Positions 28,087-37,381 of a DNA stretch of 64,000 nucleotides are shown one piece after another. The DNA is taken from NCBI RefSeq assembly GCF_026898135.2, contig NZ_CP114035.2, forward strand, positions 1,467,501 through 1,531,500, given 5' to 3'. Positions within the stretch are counted from its first letter, which is position 1. Every line of letters begins with the position of its first letter. The translations under genes and the position numbers were made by a program. The notes under the pieces were generated by a model that saw nothing but the letters and a program-made list of their open reading frames with translations, was not told the origin of the DNA and searched no databases. The DNA is from Pseudomonas fortuita. Lineage in GTDB: Bacteria > Pseudomonadota > Gammaproteobacteria > Pseudomonadales > Pseudomonadaceae.

Positions 28087-28182
28087 TCAGCCGAATAAAC
28101 GTGTCAGGTTCGGCAATATCAACAGCAATGTCGTGGCAAAGAGAATGAGCCCAGCTTGGCGAATTTTTGATTGTCTGAACAT
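28087..28182 (-). CDS. Possible 31-aa membrane peptide
   Basis: MFRQSKIRQAGLILFATTLL continues as LILPNLTRLFG. The peptide has a basic N-terminus and one membrane helix. AGAAGG lies about 10 bases before the ATG. It sits alone in the gap between the cytochrome and amidotransferase genes. No known function; support is the strong amphipathic layout only. Confidence 0.5.
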   Translation of the reverse strand: MFRQSKIRQAGLILFATTLLLILPNLTRLFG

Positions 28183-28548
28183 GGCGGACCGCCTTCTTGT
28201 TGTTATTCCTGAATACCCGTTGGCTTCCTTGTCGCGCTTCGGGTCGATCACAGTGGCGACGCTTGGCGCCTGAACTGCATGCCTCTTGAAAGTGGATATA
28301 CATCCAACAGTAGGGTGTGTGTGATGCATGTTTGAGAACCCTTTGTTCTAATTGTGTGGTTCATTGATTTCAGTTAGCTATGAGGCCATGTGCCATCTGG
28401 CTGGCATGCTCTGACTAGACAGGGGCGCAAGCACAAAGCGGGTACCGACGAAATGTGACCGTTCGTCAGTGCAGCCTACTTGCTTGTACGTGTCTTTCGC
28501 GTCAGTCTCTACAGCAGATTCCCACCCATGTCGTTCAGGACTACCCCT
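28183..28548. other. Intergenic region without a supported gene
   Basis: 366 bases upstream of the amidotransferase gene and of the 31-aa peptide. It is less GC-rich than its flanks around 28290-28400 and probably holds both promoters. No repeat or RNA gene seen. Confidence 0.45.
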
Positions 28549-29280
28549 ATGTCGTTACGCATCTGCATCCTTGAAACCGATGTCCTGCGACCGGAGTTGA
28601 CGGCGCAGTACCAGGGCTACGGCAGGATGTTCGAGCAGCTTTTCTCGCGTCAGCCGATTGCCGCCGAATTTCGTGTCTACAACGTGATGCACGGCGACTA
28701 TCCCGCCGAGAATGAAGTGTTCGATGCCTACCTTGTGACGGGCAGCAAGGCCGATTCGTTCGGTACAGATGCCTGGATCCAGACGCTCAGGGCCTACTTG
28801 CTGAAGCTTTACGAGCGTGGCGAGAAGCTGCTGGGGGTGTGTTTTGGCCATCAGTTGCTGGCGCTGACCTTGGGTGGCAAGGCCGAGCGGGCGGAGAAGG
28901 GCTGGGGCGTGGGCATCCATCGCTACTCGCTGGCGGCCCATGCGCCGTGGATGGACCCGGAGGTGTCGGAGCTGACCTTGCTGATCAGCCACCAGGACCA
29001 GGTGACCGAACTGCCGGAAGGCGCCACGGTGATTGCTTCAAGCGATTTCTGCCCGAATGCGGCGTACCACATCCGCGACCAGGTGCTGTGCTTCCAGGGC
29101 CACCCGGAGTTCGTGCACGACTATTCACGCGCGCTGCTGGATGCCCGCCAGGAATACCTGGGGGATGAGGTGTACCACAAGGCGGTGGCCAGCCTGGCCA
29201 CCGAGCACCAGGGCGACCTGGTGGGGGAGTGGATGATGCGCTTTATCCAGCAGCCGGTGAGCAAGCATAACGCGGCGTAG
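28549..29280 (+). CDS. Class I glutamine amidotransferase-like protein
   Basis: 243 aa, single GATase1 domain. The nucleophile Cys is in GVCFGHQLLALTLGG and the His-x-Glu end of the triad in FQGHPEF. Stand-alone members resemble GMP synthase amidotransferase subunits or gamma-glutamyl hydrolases acting on polyamine or peptide conjugates. I take the ATG at 28549 (AGGA 8 bases upstream) over another 21 bases earlier. Substrate unknown. Confidence 0.87.
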   Translation: MSLRICILETDVLRPELTAQYQGYGRMFEQLFSRQPIAAEFRVYNVMHGDYPAENEVFDAYLVTGSKADSFGTDAWIQTLRAYLLKLYERGEKLLGVCFGHQLLALTLGGKAERAEKGWGVGIHRYSLAAHAPWMDPEVSELTLLISHQDQVTELPEGATVIASSDFCPNAAYHIRDQVLCFQGHPEFVHDYSRALLDARQEYLGDEVYHKAVASLATEHQGDLVGEWMMRFIQQPVSKHNAA

Positions 29281-29284
29281 TGGC

Positions 29285-29304
29285 GGGGGCCGCAAAGCGG
29301 CCCC
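29285..29304. terminator. GC hairpin between convergent genes
   Basis: GGGGCCGC and GCGGCCCC pair around AAA just after the amidotransferase stop, next to the corA stop. No T-run. Confidence 0.55.
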
Positions 29305-29311
29305 GGCAATC

Positions 29312-30283
29312 TCAGAGCCAGCCAGACTTCTTGAAGCTGGCAAACAACCCCGTACATCCCAGCACGATCACCCCCAGTACCCCGAAGTATCCATAGTGCC
29401 ACCCCAGCTCCGGCATGTTCTGGAAGTTCATCCCGTAAATCCCCGCAATCGCTGTAGGGAAAGCCAGAATCGCCGCCCAGGCCGCGAATTTGCGTTGCAC
29501 GATGCTCTGCCGTGACGACTCCAGCAGCATGCCGATCTCGATGGTCTGGCTGGCGATGTCGCGGATGCCGGCCAGGTCTTCCATCTGCCGGGTCACGTGA
29601 ATCTGCACATCACGAAAATACGGGCGCATGTTCTTGTCGATAAACGGAAAGCTCAGGCGCTGCAACTCCTCGCTCACTTCCACCATCGGCGCCACATAGC
29701 GGCGCAGGCGCAGGATGTCGCGGCGCAGGCTGTGCAGGCGGCGGATGTCATCCTCCTGCAACGAACCGCCGAGCACGCTTTGCTCCAACTCCTCGATTTC
29801 ACCATGAATGGCCTCGCTGACCGGCTGGTAGTTCTCGGTGACGAAGTCGAGCAGGGCGTACAGCACAAAATCTTCACCGTGCTCCAGCAGCAGCGGCCGC
29901 GCCTCGCAGCGCTGGCGCACCAGGGCATAGGATTTGGAGTGGCCATTGCGGCACGTGATGATGTAGCCGTTGCCGGCAAAGATATGCGTTTCGATGAACT
30001 CCAGCTTGCCTTCATGGCGCACTGGCGAGTAGGTGACGATGAACAGCGCGTCGCCGAAGGTTTCCAGTTTGGGCCGGCTGTGCTTTTCCAGGGCGTCTTC
30101 GATGGCCAGCTCGTGCAGGTTGAACTGGCATTGCAGGTTGGCCAGTTCCTCGGCGTTGGGCTCTTCCAGGCCAATCCACACAAAGTGCCCCGGCTTGCGC
30201 GCCCACTCGCTGCCTTCGTCGATGCTGATGTTGGTGACCTTTCTGCCGGCGCTGTACACCGCCGATGCCACGACTCGACCCAT
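29312..30283 (-). CDS. corA: CorA-family magnesium/cobalt transporter
   Basis: A 323-aa divalent cation channel. The large cytoplasmic N-terminal domain ends in the long stalk helix, followed by two membrane helices with the selectivity motif YGMN and the MPEL loop (IYGMNFQNMPELGW). The C-terminus is basic (FKKSGWL). The start ATG at 30281-30283 is preceded by GCAGGC. It follows plsC on the same strand by 69 bases. Some members of this branch export zinc (ZntB), but GMN-MPEL favours CorA. Confidence 0.88.
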   Translation of the reverse strand: MGRVVASAVYSAGRKVTNISIDEGSEWARKPGHFVWIGLEEPNAEELANLQCQFNLHELAIEDALEKHSRPKLETFGDALFIVTYSPVRHEGKLEFIETHIFAGNGYIITCRNGHSKSYALVRQRCEARPLLLEHGEDFVLYALLDFVTENYQPVSEAIHGEIEELEQSVLGGSLQEDDIRRLHSLRRDILRLRRYVAPMVEVSEELQRLSFPFIDKNMRPYFRDVQIHVTRQMEDLAGIRDIASQTIEIGMLLESSRQSIVQRKFAAWAAILAFPTAIAGIYGMNFQNMPELGWHYGYFGVLGVIVLGCTGLFASFKKSGWL

Positions 30284-30352
30284 GGTTGCCTGCTTATTCC
30301 GGTTGAACACGGGGTACAGCTTGGGCCGTACCCGGCCCAAGAGCAACCGGCT

Positions 30353-31066
30353 TCAGGCCAGCTCGTGTTCCATGCGGTCGATGCATTGCTGCATCTGCAC
30401 CCGGCACTGCTCGATCAGCGCCGGGATGTCCCGTTGGGTCATGCCGGCGGTTGTAATGGGCGGCAGCGAACGGACGACTACCGTGCGCTGGCGCCAGCTG
30501 TTCAGGCCCATGCGTTTGGCATAGCGGCTGACGCATACCGGCACAATCGGCACGCCGGCCTCGATGGCCATGTGAAAAGCGCCTTTCTTGAATGCCAGCA
30601 AGTGTTCACCAGGGTTGCGTGTGCCTTCGGGGAACACCCAGATCGAGGTATCGTCCTGCAGCACGCGGGTGGTTTTCTGCAGGGCCTTGCGTGCCTGGTA
30701 GCTGTTCTTGCGGTCGATCAGCACGTTGCCGCCCAGCCAGAACAGCTGGCCGAACAACGGAACCCAGCCCAGGCTTTTCTTGCCGATGGCAACGGTGCGT
30801 CGTGGCACGACCTGGCCGAGCACGAACAGGTCGAAGTTGGATTGGTGGTTGGCGATGATCACGCAACCGGGGGGCTGATCCCATAGCGGGCCGACCTCGG
30901 CCTTGACCTTGATGCGCAGCAGTCTGGTGGCCGGGCGGCTGTAGAGGTGGGCGAATATGCGGCTGTTGTCGGGGTTGAAGGGGCGGCACAGGCCGATGAC
31001 CAGGCCCACGACGCCAACCACAAGGAAATGCAGCGCCAGCAGAAGCATGCGCAAGGAATAAAGCAT
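30353..31066 (-). CDS. 1-acyl-sn-glycerol-3-phosphate acyltransferase (PlsC-like)
   Basis: 237 aa. Makes phosphatidic acid from lysophosphatidic acid at the inner membrane. An N-terminal membrane helix (LLLALHFLVVGVVGLVIGL) precedes the acyltransferase boxes: NHQSNFD (the HX4D motif), the substrate box VFPEGTRN, and GVPIVPV. Pseudomonads carry several PlsC paralogues, so this need not be the main one. The ribosome site is weak. Confidence 0.88.
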   Translation of the reverse strand: MLYSLRMLLLALHFLVVGVVGLVIGLCRPFNPDNSRIFAHLYSRPATRLLRIKVKAEVGPLWDQPPGCVIIANHQSNFDLFVLGQVVPRRTVAIGKKSLGWVPLFGQLFWLGGNVLIDRKNSYQARKALQKTTRVLQDDTSIWVFPEGTRNPGEHLLAFKKGAFHMAIEAGVPIVPVCVSRYAKRMGLNSWRQRTVVVRSLPPITTAGMTQRDIPALIEQCRVQMQQCIDRMEHELA

Positions 31067-31157
31067 GGTACGACTCACACCAGACAGTCGCCGGGGAGTG
31101 TACGGATGTGCACTGGTTCGGGCAAACCTTGTTGCTGCGCCTTGCTGACGGTGGCAG

Positions 31158-31237
31158 CAGGCTTGCCCCGCGAACACCGGCGGAGCCGGTGCCGTGCAAC
31201 GCGTTGCCTGCTTCGCGGGGCAAGCCCGCTCCCACAG
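31158..31237. repeat. REP pair, family B, left copy degenerate
   Basis: The right copy (31206-31237) carries TTCGCGGGGCAAGCCCGCTC; the left (31158-31180) keeps only CAGGCTTGCCCCGCGAAC. They lie between plsC and the crotonase gene. Confidence 0.75.
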
Positions 31238-31249
31238 AGGCCGGTGGGC

Positions 31250-31939
31250 CTAGCCCATATGCTGCTGGTCCAGCTCGATCGCCTTGTCCAGGGCCTCCAG
31301 CAGGCCTTTACGCACTTTCAGCTTGGTGTTCTTGTGCGCCAGCATGTTCAGCTTCTTCAATTCACGCGCCGCCGCCAGTGCCGCTTCCTGCAACTGCTCG
31401 GCCGGCACCACTTTGTCGAGGAAGCCGGCATCGACCGCCGCGTGTGGGTCGAATACCTCGGCATTGATCACCGAGCGGTGGAAGGCTGAGCGGCGCAGGC
31501 GGTCGCGGGCCAGTTCGATACCGGCATGGTGCATGGTCATGCCGATCTGCACTTCGTTCAGGCACACCTTGTACGGGCCTTCGACGCCAATGCGGTAATC
31601 GGCCGACAGCAGCAGGAAAGCGCCCTTGGCCACGGCATTGCCCGGGCAGGCGACCACCACCGGGAACGGGTGCGACAGCAGGCGGCGGGCGAGGGTAGAG
31701 CCGGCGGTGACGAGGCTGATTGCCTCTTGCGGGCCGCTGGTCATCACCTTGAGGTCGTAACCACCCGACAGGATGCCTGGCTGCCCGGTGATGATCACCA
31801 CTGCGCGCGCTTCGATCGCGCGGTCGAGCGCGGCGTTGAAGGCGGTGATGACGTCCGGCGAGATGGCGTTGACCTTGCCGTTGTTCAGGGTCAGGGTGGC
31901 GATGCCGTCTTCGGCGTGGTAGTTAATCAGCTCGCTCAT
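31250..31939 (-). CDS. Crotonase-family enoyl-CoA hydratase/isomerase
   Basis: 229 aa, shorter than a typical enoyl-CoA hydratase (about 257). The oxyanion-hole segments are GILSGGYDLKVM and CPGNAVAKGAFLLL. The usual catalytic Glu positions are not clearly both present (NEVQIGMTMHHAG keeps one Glu), so it may be an isomerase or thioesterase of the superfamily. Family members with this pattern are often annotated as crotonase/enoyl-CoA hydratase without tested function. AGGA precedes the ATG by 7 bases. Confidence 0.83.
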   Translation of the reverse strand: MSELINYHAEDGIATLTLNNGKVNAISPDVITAFNAALDRAIEARAVVIITGQPGILSGGYDLKVMTSGPQEAISLVTAGSTLARRLLSHPFPVVVACPGNAVAKGAFLLLSADYRIGVEGPYKVCLNEVQIGMTMHHAGIELARDRLRRSAFHRSVINAEVFDPHAAVDAGFLDKVVPAEQLQEAALAAARELKKLNMLAHKNTKLKVRKGLLEALDKAIELDQQHMG

Positions 31940-32071
31940 GGCAGAGTCCTTTTGTTGGCGTGGCGACGACGTTACCCAGCGCCAGAGGCCAGGTAAAGCA
32001 GCAAGGCTGACTGGTCGGTCAGCGTTCACCGCGTGCCAAATGCAAATACATGAAAAATTTGAAAAAAGTGC

Positions 32072-32100
32072 TTGCCAAAGGGAATGTCTTTCACTAAATT
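32072..32100 (+). promoter_or_regulatory. Promoter of tRNA-Ser
   Basis: TTGCCA and TAAATT separated by exactly 17 bases, ending 37 bases before the tRNA. A good sigma-70 match. Confidence 0.75.
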
Positions 32101-32137
32101 AGCGCACCTCGACGGGCCGCAAGGCTTGAAGAGAAAC

Positions 32138-32227
32138 GGTGAAGTGTCCGAGTGGTCGAAGGAGCACGCCTGGAAAGTGTGTATACGAGAAATCGTATCA
32201 AGGGTTCAAATCCCTTCTTCACCGCCA
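32138..32227 (+). tRNA. tRNA-Ser (anticodon GGA)
   Basis: A 90-base class II tRNA with encoded CCA. Acceptor arms GGTGAAG and CTTCACC pair fully; the T arm GGGTTCAAATCCC is intact; a long variable arm (TATACGAGAAATCGTAT) marks serine. The anticodon loop CTGGAAA gives GGA at 32172-32174, reading UCC/UCU. Confidence 0.95.
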
Positions 32228-32239
32228 CATTCTACGAAG

Positions 32240-32271
32240 AGCCCCCGCGCTGAAAAGCACGGGGGCTTTTT
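32240..32271 (+). terminator. Terminator of tRNA-Ser
   Basis: AGCCCCCG and CGGGGGCT arms (with a small internal mismatch) followed by TTTTT, 13 bases after the tRNA. Confidence 0.85.
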
Positions 32272-32285
32272 GTATTTGGGCCTTT

Positions 32286-32324
32286 GGGGCTGCTTTGCAG
32301 CCCATCGCGACGCAAAGCGGCCCC
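32286..32324. repeat. REP-like double hairpin, family C fragment
   Basis: GGGGCTGCTTTGCAGCCC then CATCGCGACGCAAAGCGG then CCCC, a shortened family C element at the 3' end of the receptor gene. Confidence 0.7.
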
Positions 32325-32330
32325 AAGATC

Positions 32331-34463
32331 TTAAAAGCTGACCGAAGCCGAAAGCCGAGCGGTACGTGGCGCCCCCTGGAACAGGTAGTTATCCCCCAGA
32401 TAGTCCCCCACATCGCGCCAATAGCGTTTGTCGAACACGTTATCCACGGTCAGGCGCAGCACCGTGTCATACCCGCCAATGCGCGTACGATACCGGCTCC
32501 CTACATCGAACACGGTGTACCCGCCAACCTCCACATTGCCCGCCTGGCTCGCATACTTGCTGGCGCTGTAGCGCGCCCCGCCCAACAGGGCCAGCCCCGG
32601 TACCGGCAGCGTGTATTGCGCGTGCAGTGCTGCCCGGAACCTGGGCACATTGATTGCCTGATGGCCTTCATAGGCATCGGTACCGCTGTTTTTCACCCGC
32701 GCACGAATGGCTGCGGCGCTGGCCTGTACCTGCAAGTTGCGGGTTACCCAGCCGCTGGCACCCAGCTCCAGGCCGGTGTTTTTCTGCTGGCCTTGCTGCA
32801 CGTAGGTGAAGTTGCCAGCACCGTCCGGGCGTGCGTACTGGTAGGCCTGGCGGATCTGGAACAGCGCGGCGCTGAGGCTCAGGCCTTGCCAGTCGTGCTT
32901 GAGGCCCAGTTCCAGTTGGTGTGAGGTTGTGGGGGCGAGGATTTCGGCAGCGTTGCTGGCAAACCAGGGTGCCGTGCCGCCGGCAGACAGGCCCTGGGCG
33001 TAGCTGGCGTATACCGTGGTATCTGGCTGCGGCTTGTAGATAAGTGCAGCATTGGGCAGCAACTCATATTGGCGGGTATGGCGCCCGGCAACACCGTTCT
33101 CGTCCCAGGTCTTTTCATCCAGGCGCACTTCACGGGCGCCCAGCACGGTCTGCCACTGTTCGTTGAAGCTGATGCGGTCGCTGACGAACAGGCCGTACTG
33201 ACGGCTGTCCAGGCGGCGTTCGCTGGCGCCGACAGCTTTGTCGGACGGGTCGAAGGCGGGGGCGCCGGTGTAGATGTTGCCGGTACCCAGCCACTCGTTG
33301 TAGTACGGCCGTTGATCCAGCGTGCGCCGCTGCGCGCTGGTGCCCACGGTCAGTTCATGCCCCACGCCCAGCGCATCGAAGTGCCCGTTGAGCATGGCCT
33401 GTGCTTCATCGGTGCGGCGGGTGTCGTCGGGGCTGCGGAAGTCGTAGATGTCGTAGTCGCCATTGCCGGCAAAGAACGCGCCTTCGCTCGAACCCCAGGC
33501 AAACGCGCTGTAATCGTCGATCACCACCTTGCTGCGCGAGGCACTCAAGGTGCCGGTCCAGGCCTCGTTGAAGCGGTACTCGAAGCGCCCGCCCAGGTTC
33601 AGCGAGTCGTTCTGCACGGGTTTGGCCCAGTGCTGGTACGCCAAACGATCGTCCGGGTCGATGCCATGAGGCACTGCGGTGCCGCCCAGCAGTTGGTAAC
33701 CCGGCACCGAGCGCTGTTCGCGGTGCTGGTATTCGGCATCCAGTTGCAGGGTGGCATCCGGGTTGATCTGCCAGTCGAAGGCCAGCGAGGCGAAGTCACG
33801 CTTGCCATCCGCATGGTCGACATACGAGCGGATGTCCTCATGGGCCAGGTTGGCACGCAGGCCGAACTGTTTTTCGCTGCCGAACCAGCCACCCAGGTCG
33901 GTGGCCAGGTAGCGTTCGCCCTGTGCGTTGGTCGACAGCGTGACGCTACGCACATCCTCGGCGCGCTTGGTCACGTAGTTGACCAGGCCACCCGGCTCTG
34001 AAACGCCGCTTTGCAGCCCGGACAGGCCCTTTAGCAACTCGACTTGCTGTTTGTTTTCCAGGGCCACGTTCTGCTCGCCGGCAATGGTCTGGCCGTTGAT
34101 ACGGTAGCTGCTGGCGGCGTTAAGCTCGAAGCCCCTCACGTTGAAGTTTTCGTAGTAGCCGATGGGGGCATAGCTTTCGCCAACCGAGGCGTCGCTTTGC
34201 AGCACTTCGCTTAGCTGGCGCACCTGCCGGTCTTCAAGCAGTTGCTGGCTGAAAACGCTGATGGCGGCAGGGGTATCAAGCAAGGGCGCGGGCTGGAAGC
34301 CGCCCACTGCGGCCTGGTGTGCCTGATAGCCGTCGTCGCCGTAGGTGTCGGACACCTGCAGCGGGGCCAGCACCACGCTGTTTTCGGCGAGCACATGGGG
34401 GCAATGCAGGGCCAGGCCCAGGCTGAGCAGGCTCAGGGGCAGGCGGGGGTGACGCGGGGGCAT
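32331..34463 (-). CDS. TonB-dependent siderophore receptor
   Basis: A 710-aa outer-membrane receptor. Signal peptide (residues 1-26, LPLSLLSLGLALHCPHVLA), likely TonB box in VVLAPLQVSDT, plug domain (residues about 50-180: DTPAAISVFSQQLLEDRQVR, NFNVRGFEL, LKGLSGLQSGVSEPGGLVNY), then a 22-strand barrel ending in a C-terminal Phe (ARLSASVSF). It imports a ferric siderophore with TonB energy. The FhuA/FoxA branch is most similar; the ligand is unknown. AGGAG lies 6 bases before the ATG. No Fur box is clear upstream, where a REP hairpin lies. Confidence 0.9.
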   Translation of the reverse strand: MPPRHPRLPLSLLSLGLALHCPHVLAENSVVLAPLQVSDTYGDDGYQAHQAAVGGFQPAPLLDTPAAISVFSQQLLEDRQVRQLSEVLQSDASVGESYAPIGYYENFNVRGFELNAASSYRINGQTIAGEQNVALENKQQVELLKGLSGLQSGVSEPGGLVNYVTKRAEDVRSVTLSTNAQGERYLATDLGGWFGSEKQFGLRANLAHEDIRSYVDHADGKRDFASLAFDWQINPDATLQLDAEYQHREQRSVPGYQLLGGTAVPHGIDPDDRLAYQHWAKPVQNDSLNLGGRFEYRFNEAWTGTLSASRSKVVIDDYSAFAWGSSEGAFFAGNGDYDIYDFRSPDDTRRTDEAQAMLNGHFDALGVGHELTVGTSAQRRTLDQRPYYNEWLGTGNIYTGAPAFDPSDKAVGASERRLDSRQYGLFVSDRISFNEQWQTVLGAREVRLDEKTWDENGVAGRHTRQYELLPNAALIYKPQPDTTVYASYAQGLSAGGTAPWFASNAAEILAPTTSHQLELGLKHDWQGLSLSAALFQIRQAYQYARPDGAGNFTYVQQGQQKNTGLELGASGWVTRNLQVQASAAAIRARVKNSGTDAYEGHQAINVPRFRAALHAQYTLPVPGLALLGGARYSASKYASQAGNVEVGGYTVFDVGSRYRTRIGGYDTVLRLTVDNVFDKRYWRDVGDYLGDNYLFQGAPRTARLSASVSF

Positions 34464-34485
34464 GCGGGGCTCCTGGATGCGCACA

Positions 34486-34533
34486 CCTGTGCCGGCCTCT
34501 TCGCGGGTAAACCCGCGAAGAGGCCGGCACAGG
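34486..34533. repeat. Perfect 23-bp palindromic REP, family B
   Basis: CCTGTGCCGGCCTCTTCGCG (plus GGT) and its exact complement are separated only by AA. It lies between two leftward genes, just upstream of the receptor start. Confidence 0.88.
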
Positions 34534-34596
34534 CCATGAAAAAGGCGGCATCTTAACAGCCGCCCTCAGCATAAAACGATCCAGGCCCCGCGATAT

Positions 34597-34977
34597 TCAG
34601 CCCTGGTTGGCAGGGTGCTTGTGCTGCCGCCAACTGTCATCGATCTTCGACCAGGTTTTGCCGTCGGTAATCGCCATGAGCTTGCGACCATCCTTGAAGG
34701 TGGCCAGGAAGGTAGCTTCTTGCTCCTTGCCGCCTAGCCACAGCCCGGCAAGCAAGCCCACCGGCCCGGCCACCAGGGCCCCCGCCACACCCCAGCCCAG
34801 GGCGCTGCCCAGGCTGCGGCTGGTTTCCAGGCTGGCCAGCCGGAGGTCGCTGATGCGGGCCAGGGAAATCCGCTCACCCGGTGACGGGCTGCGCGGGGTC
34901 TTGAGTGTGAGCGATCCGTTGCGATACTCGCCTTCACCTTGCAAGAAATCGCCGGATTGCACCGTGAGTCTTGTCAT
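34597..34977 (-). CDS. Hypothetical protein with glycine-zipper membrane segment
   Basis: 126 aa. An N-terminal soluble part (GEYRNGSLTLKTP, ARISDLRLASLETSRS) is followed by one glycine/alanine-rich segment (LGWGVAGALVAGPVGLLAGL) and a C-terminal part resembling a small beta domain (ATFLATFKDGRKLMAITDG). No signal peptide. I cannot name the family. Confidence 0.72.
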   Translation of the reverse strand: MTRLTVQSGDFLQGEGEYRNGSLTLKTPRSPSPGERISLARISDLRLASLETSRSLGSALGWGVAGALVAGPVGLLAGLWLGGKEQEATFLATFKDGRKLMAITDGKTWSKIDDSWRQHKHPANQG

Positions 34978-35091
34978 AAAGTCGTCCTGTCAGGAAAGGG
35001 CATTGACCAGCGCCTAATGGGCGCTGCCTGGCCTGGCAAGTCAACGACCATGCGACGGAGGGTCGTGCGGTGCATTGTCGCCGTGGCTAAT

Positions 35092-35184
35092 GGCCTCTTC
35101 GCGGGCACGCCCGCTCCCACAGGCTTGTCACTGCCCTGAGGTTTGTGATGCACCTGTGGGAGCGGGCGTGCCCGCGAAGAGGCC
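35092..35184. repeat. Convergent REP pair, family B
   Basis: Inverted copies at 35092-35123 and 35153-35184; core TTCGCGGGCACGCCCGCTCC. Confidence 0.87.
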
Positions 35185-35196
35185 AGCAAGAGTCAT

Positions 35197-36384
35197 TCAG
35201 GCCACCTGCAAGGTGTTCTTGCGCTTACGCTCTGCCAGGCCCCACACCAGCAACGCCAGCCCGCCAATCACCAGGCCCGCCGCCACAATGCCCATCCAGC
35301 CCTGGTACTGGAACAACTGCGTGCCCAGCAATGACCCCAGCGCCCCGCCAATGAAATAGCAGGTGATATACCCGGCGTTCAGCCGCGTACGTGCCTCGGG
35401 GCGTAGGGCAATCACTGCGTTCTGATTGCTCACGTGCACCAGTTGTACCGCCAGGTCGAGCATCAGCACGCCCAGCAGCAGGGCCAGCAATGACTGCTGG
35501 GCAAAGCCCAGCGGCACCCACGACAGCAGCAACACCACCAGGCCCACGGTGGTACCCAGCGCGCCTTTGCCGCGGTCGGCCAGGCGCCCTGCCCAGTTCG
35601 CCGACAGCGCACCGGCTGCACCGGCCAGGCCGAACAGGCCGATCACTGCATCGGAGTAGTGGTAGGGGCCCTTGGTCAGCAAAAAGGCCAGGGGCGTCCA
35701 GAACAGGGCGAACAGGCTGAACGCCAGCAGGCCGAGCAGCGAGCGCAGGCGCAGGACCGGTTCTTCAATGAACAGGCGGAACACCGAGCCGATCAGTGCC
35801 GGGTACTTCAGCCCGGCATGGCTGTGATGCTGCGGCAGGCTGCGGTACAGCGCCACCGCGGTGACCGCCATCAGCACAGCGGCCAACACGTAGATGCTGC
35901 GCCAGCCGCCCAGTTCGGCCATAAAACCGGCAGCAGTACGTGCCAGCAGGATGCCCAGCAGCAGGCCGCTCATCAGCGTACCGACTGCGCGCCCACGCTG
36001 ATGCGGCTCGCTGAGGGTCGCGGCCATGGGCACCAGAATCTGCGCCACCACCGAGAACAGCCCGGTCAGCGCCGTGCCGAGGATCAGCCAGGGCAGGCTC
36101 GGCGCACATGCACTGATGACCAGCCCTAACGTGGCAATGGCGGTCATCACGGTGATCAGCCGGCGCTGCTCGAAGAGGTCACCCAGCGGCGCCAGTAGCA
36201 ACAGGCCGGCGCCATAGCTGAGCTGTGCGGCAATGACGATACTGCCGGCGCTGGCAGTGCTCAGGCCAAACTGCTGGGCGATGCTGTGCAGCAGCGGTTG
36301 GGCGTAGTAGTTGCTGGCCACGGCCAGGCCGGTGGCGGTGGCCATCAGCAGGATCATGGCGCGGCTGAGAGTGGGGGCGTTCAT
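35197..36384 (-). CDS. MFS transporter (drug/metabolite efflux type)
   Basis: A 395-aa carrier with 12 helices. The first loop PLGDLFEQRRLI fits the MFS motif A region, and NYYAQPLLHSIAQQFGLS is typical of the YgaY/YnfM-like group. The start ATG is at 36382-36384. It is divergent from a LysR gene across 106 bases, so that regulator probably controls it. Substrate unknown. Confidence 0.87.
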   Translation of the reverse strand: MNAPTLSRAMILLMATATGLAVASNYYAQPLLHSIAQQFGLSTASAGSIVIAAQLSYGAGLLLLAPLGDLFEQRRLITVMTAIATLGLVISACAPSLPWLILGTALTGLFSVVAQILVPMAATLSEPHQRGRAVGTLMSGLLLGILLARTAAGFMAELGGWRSIYVLAAVLMAVTAVALYRSLPQHHSHAGLKYPALIGSVFRLFIEEPVLRLRSLLGLLAFSLFALFWTPLAFLLTKGPYHYSDAVIGLFGLAGAAGALSANWAGRLADRGKGALGTTVGLVVLLLSWVPLGFAQQSLLALLLGVLMLDLAVQLVHVSNQNAVIALRPEARTRLNAGYITCYFIGGALGSLLGTQLFQYQGWMGIVAAGLVIGGLALLVWGLAERKRKNTLQVA

Positions 36385-36490
36385 GCGGTTCTCTTGGCGG
36401 GCAGTAGGAAGTGGGGGAATTATCAAGAAGTGTCAGGCATGACGCCAATGTATAGTTTTCAACTTATCCATCTTGAAAGCAGATAGATCG

Positions 36491-37372
36491 ATGAACCTCA
36501 AGCAGCTCGAATACGCCCTCGCCGTGGCCGACACTGGCAGTTTTACCCGTGCCGCTGAGCGCTGCCATGTGGTGCAGTCGGCGCTCAGCCACCAGGTGGC
36601 GCGGCTGGAAGCGCAGCTGGGTGTAAGCCTTTTTGAGCGCAGTTCGCGGCGGGTGCGCCTGACGCCTGCCGGTGAGGCCTTTGTGCTCAGCGCGCGGCCG
36701 GCGGTGGACGCGGCCCGGCGCATTGCCGATGACGTGGCGGCGGCATGCGGGCAGGTGCGCGGGCGGCTGGCGATAGGGGAAATCAGCTCGCTCACGGCGC
36801 TGGACCTGGTCGACTTGCTGGCCGTGTTCCACGGACGATTCCCGGATGTGGATGTGCGCTGGATCACGGCCAAGAGCGAATGGCTGATAGCCGATGTGGT
36901 CGAGCGGCGCCTGGACGTTGGTTTCATTGGCCTGTGGCAGGGCGAGGTGGTGCAGGGCGTGCAGCATCGGTTGCTGGCCAGGGAGGAACTGGTGGCGTTG
37001 TTGCCGGTTGATCATCGGCTGGCCGGCTGCGGGCAGCTGGCTTTGGCCGATCTGGCGGATGAAGTGCTGGTGGATTTCCCCGAAGGCACCGGGGCGCGGC
37101 GCCAGACAGATGAGGCGTTTCAGGCAGCGGGGCTGCAGCATCGGGTGCAATTCGAGATCGGCCATGTGCGCCTGGTGGAAAAGTTCGTGCAGCGGGGCAT
37201 GGCGGTGGGCCTGGTGCCGGAACGGGTGGCCCAGGGTTTCGAAGGTGTGGCACTGGCGCGGTTGGTAGATGCGCCGGTGCGGCACCTGTATGCCGTGTGG
37301 TCCTCCAGCCCGACGCCTGCTGCCCGGGCGTTTCTGGAGGTGATGGAACAGCATCTGGGGGGCAATGATTGA
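36491..37372 (+). CDS. LysR-type transcriptional regulator
   Basis: 293 aa. N-terminal winged helix (LKQLEYALAVADTGSFTRAA, SALSHQVARLEAQLGVSLFE) and a C-terminal effector-binding domain. I take the ATG at 36491, giving the canonical MNLKQLEYAL; a TTG start 18 bases earlier is possible. Divergent from the MFS gene, its likely target. Effector unknown. Confidence 0.9.
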   Translation: MNLKQLEYALAVADTGSFTRAAERCHVVQSALSHQVARLEAQLGVSLFERSSRRVRLTPAGEAFVLSARPAVDAARRIADDVAAACGQVRGRLAIGEISSLTALDLVDLLAVFHGRFPDVDVRWITAKSEWLIADVVERRLDVGFIGLWQGEVVQGVQHRLLAREELVALLPVDHRLAGCGQLALADLADEVLVDFPEGTGARRQTDEAFQAAGLQHRVQFEIGHVRLVEKFVQRGMAVGLVPERVAQGFEGVALARLVDAPVRHLYAVWSSSPTPAARAFLEVMEQHLGGND

Positions 37373-37381
37373 GCCTGTTCT

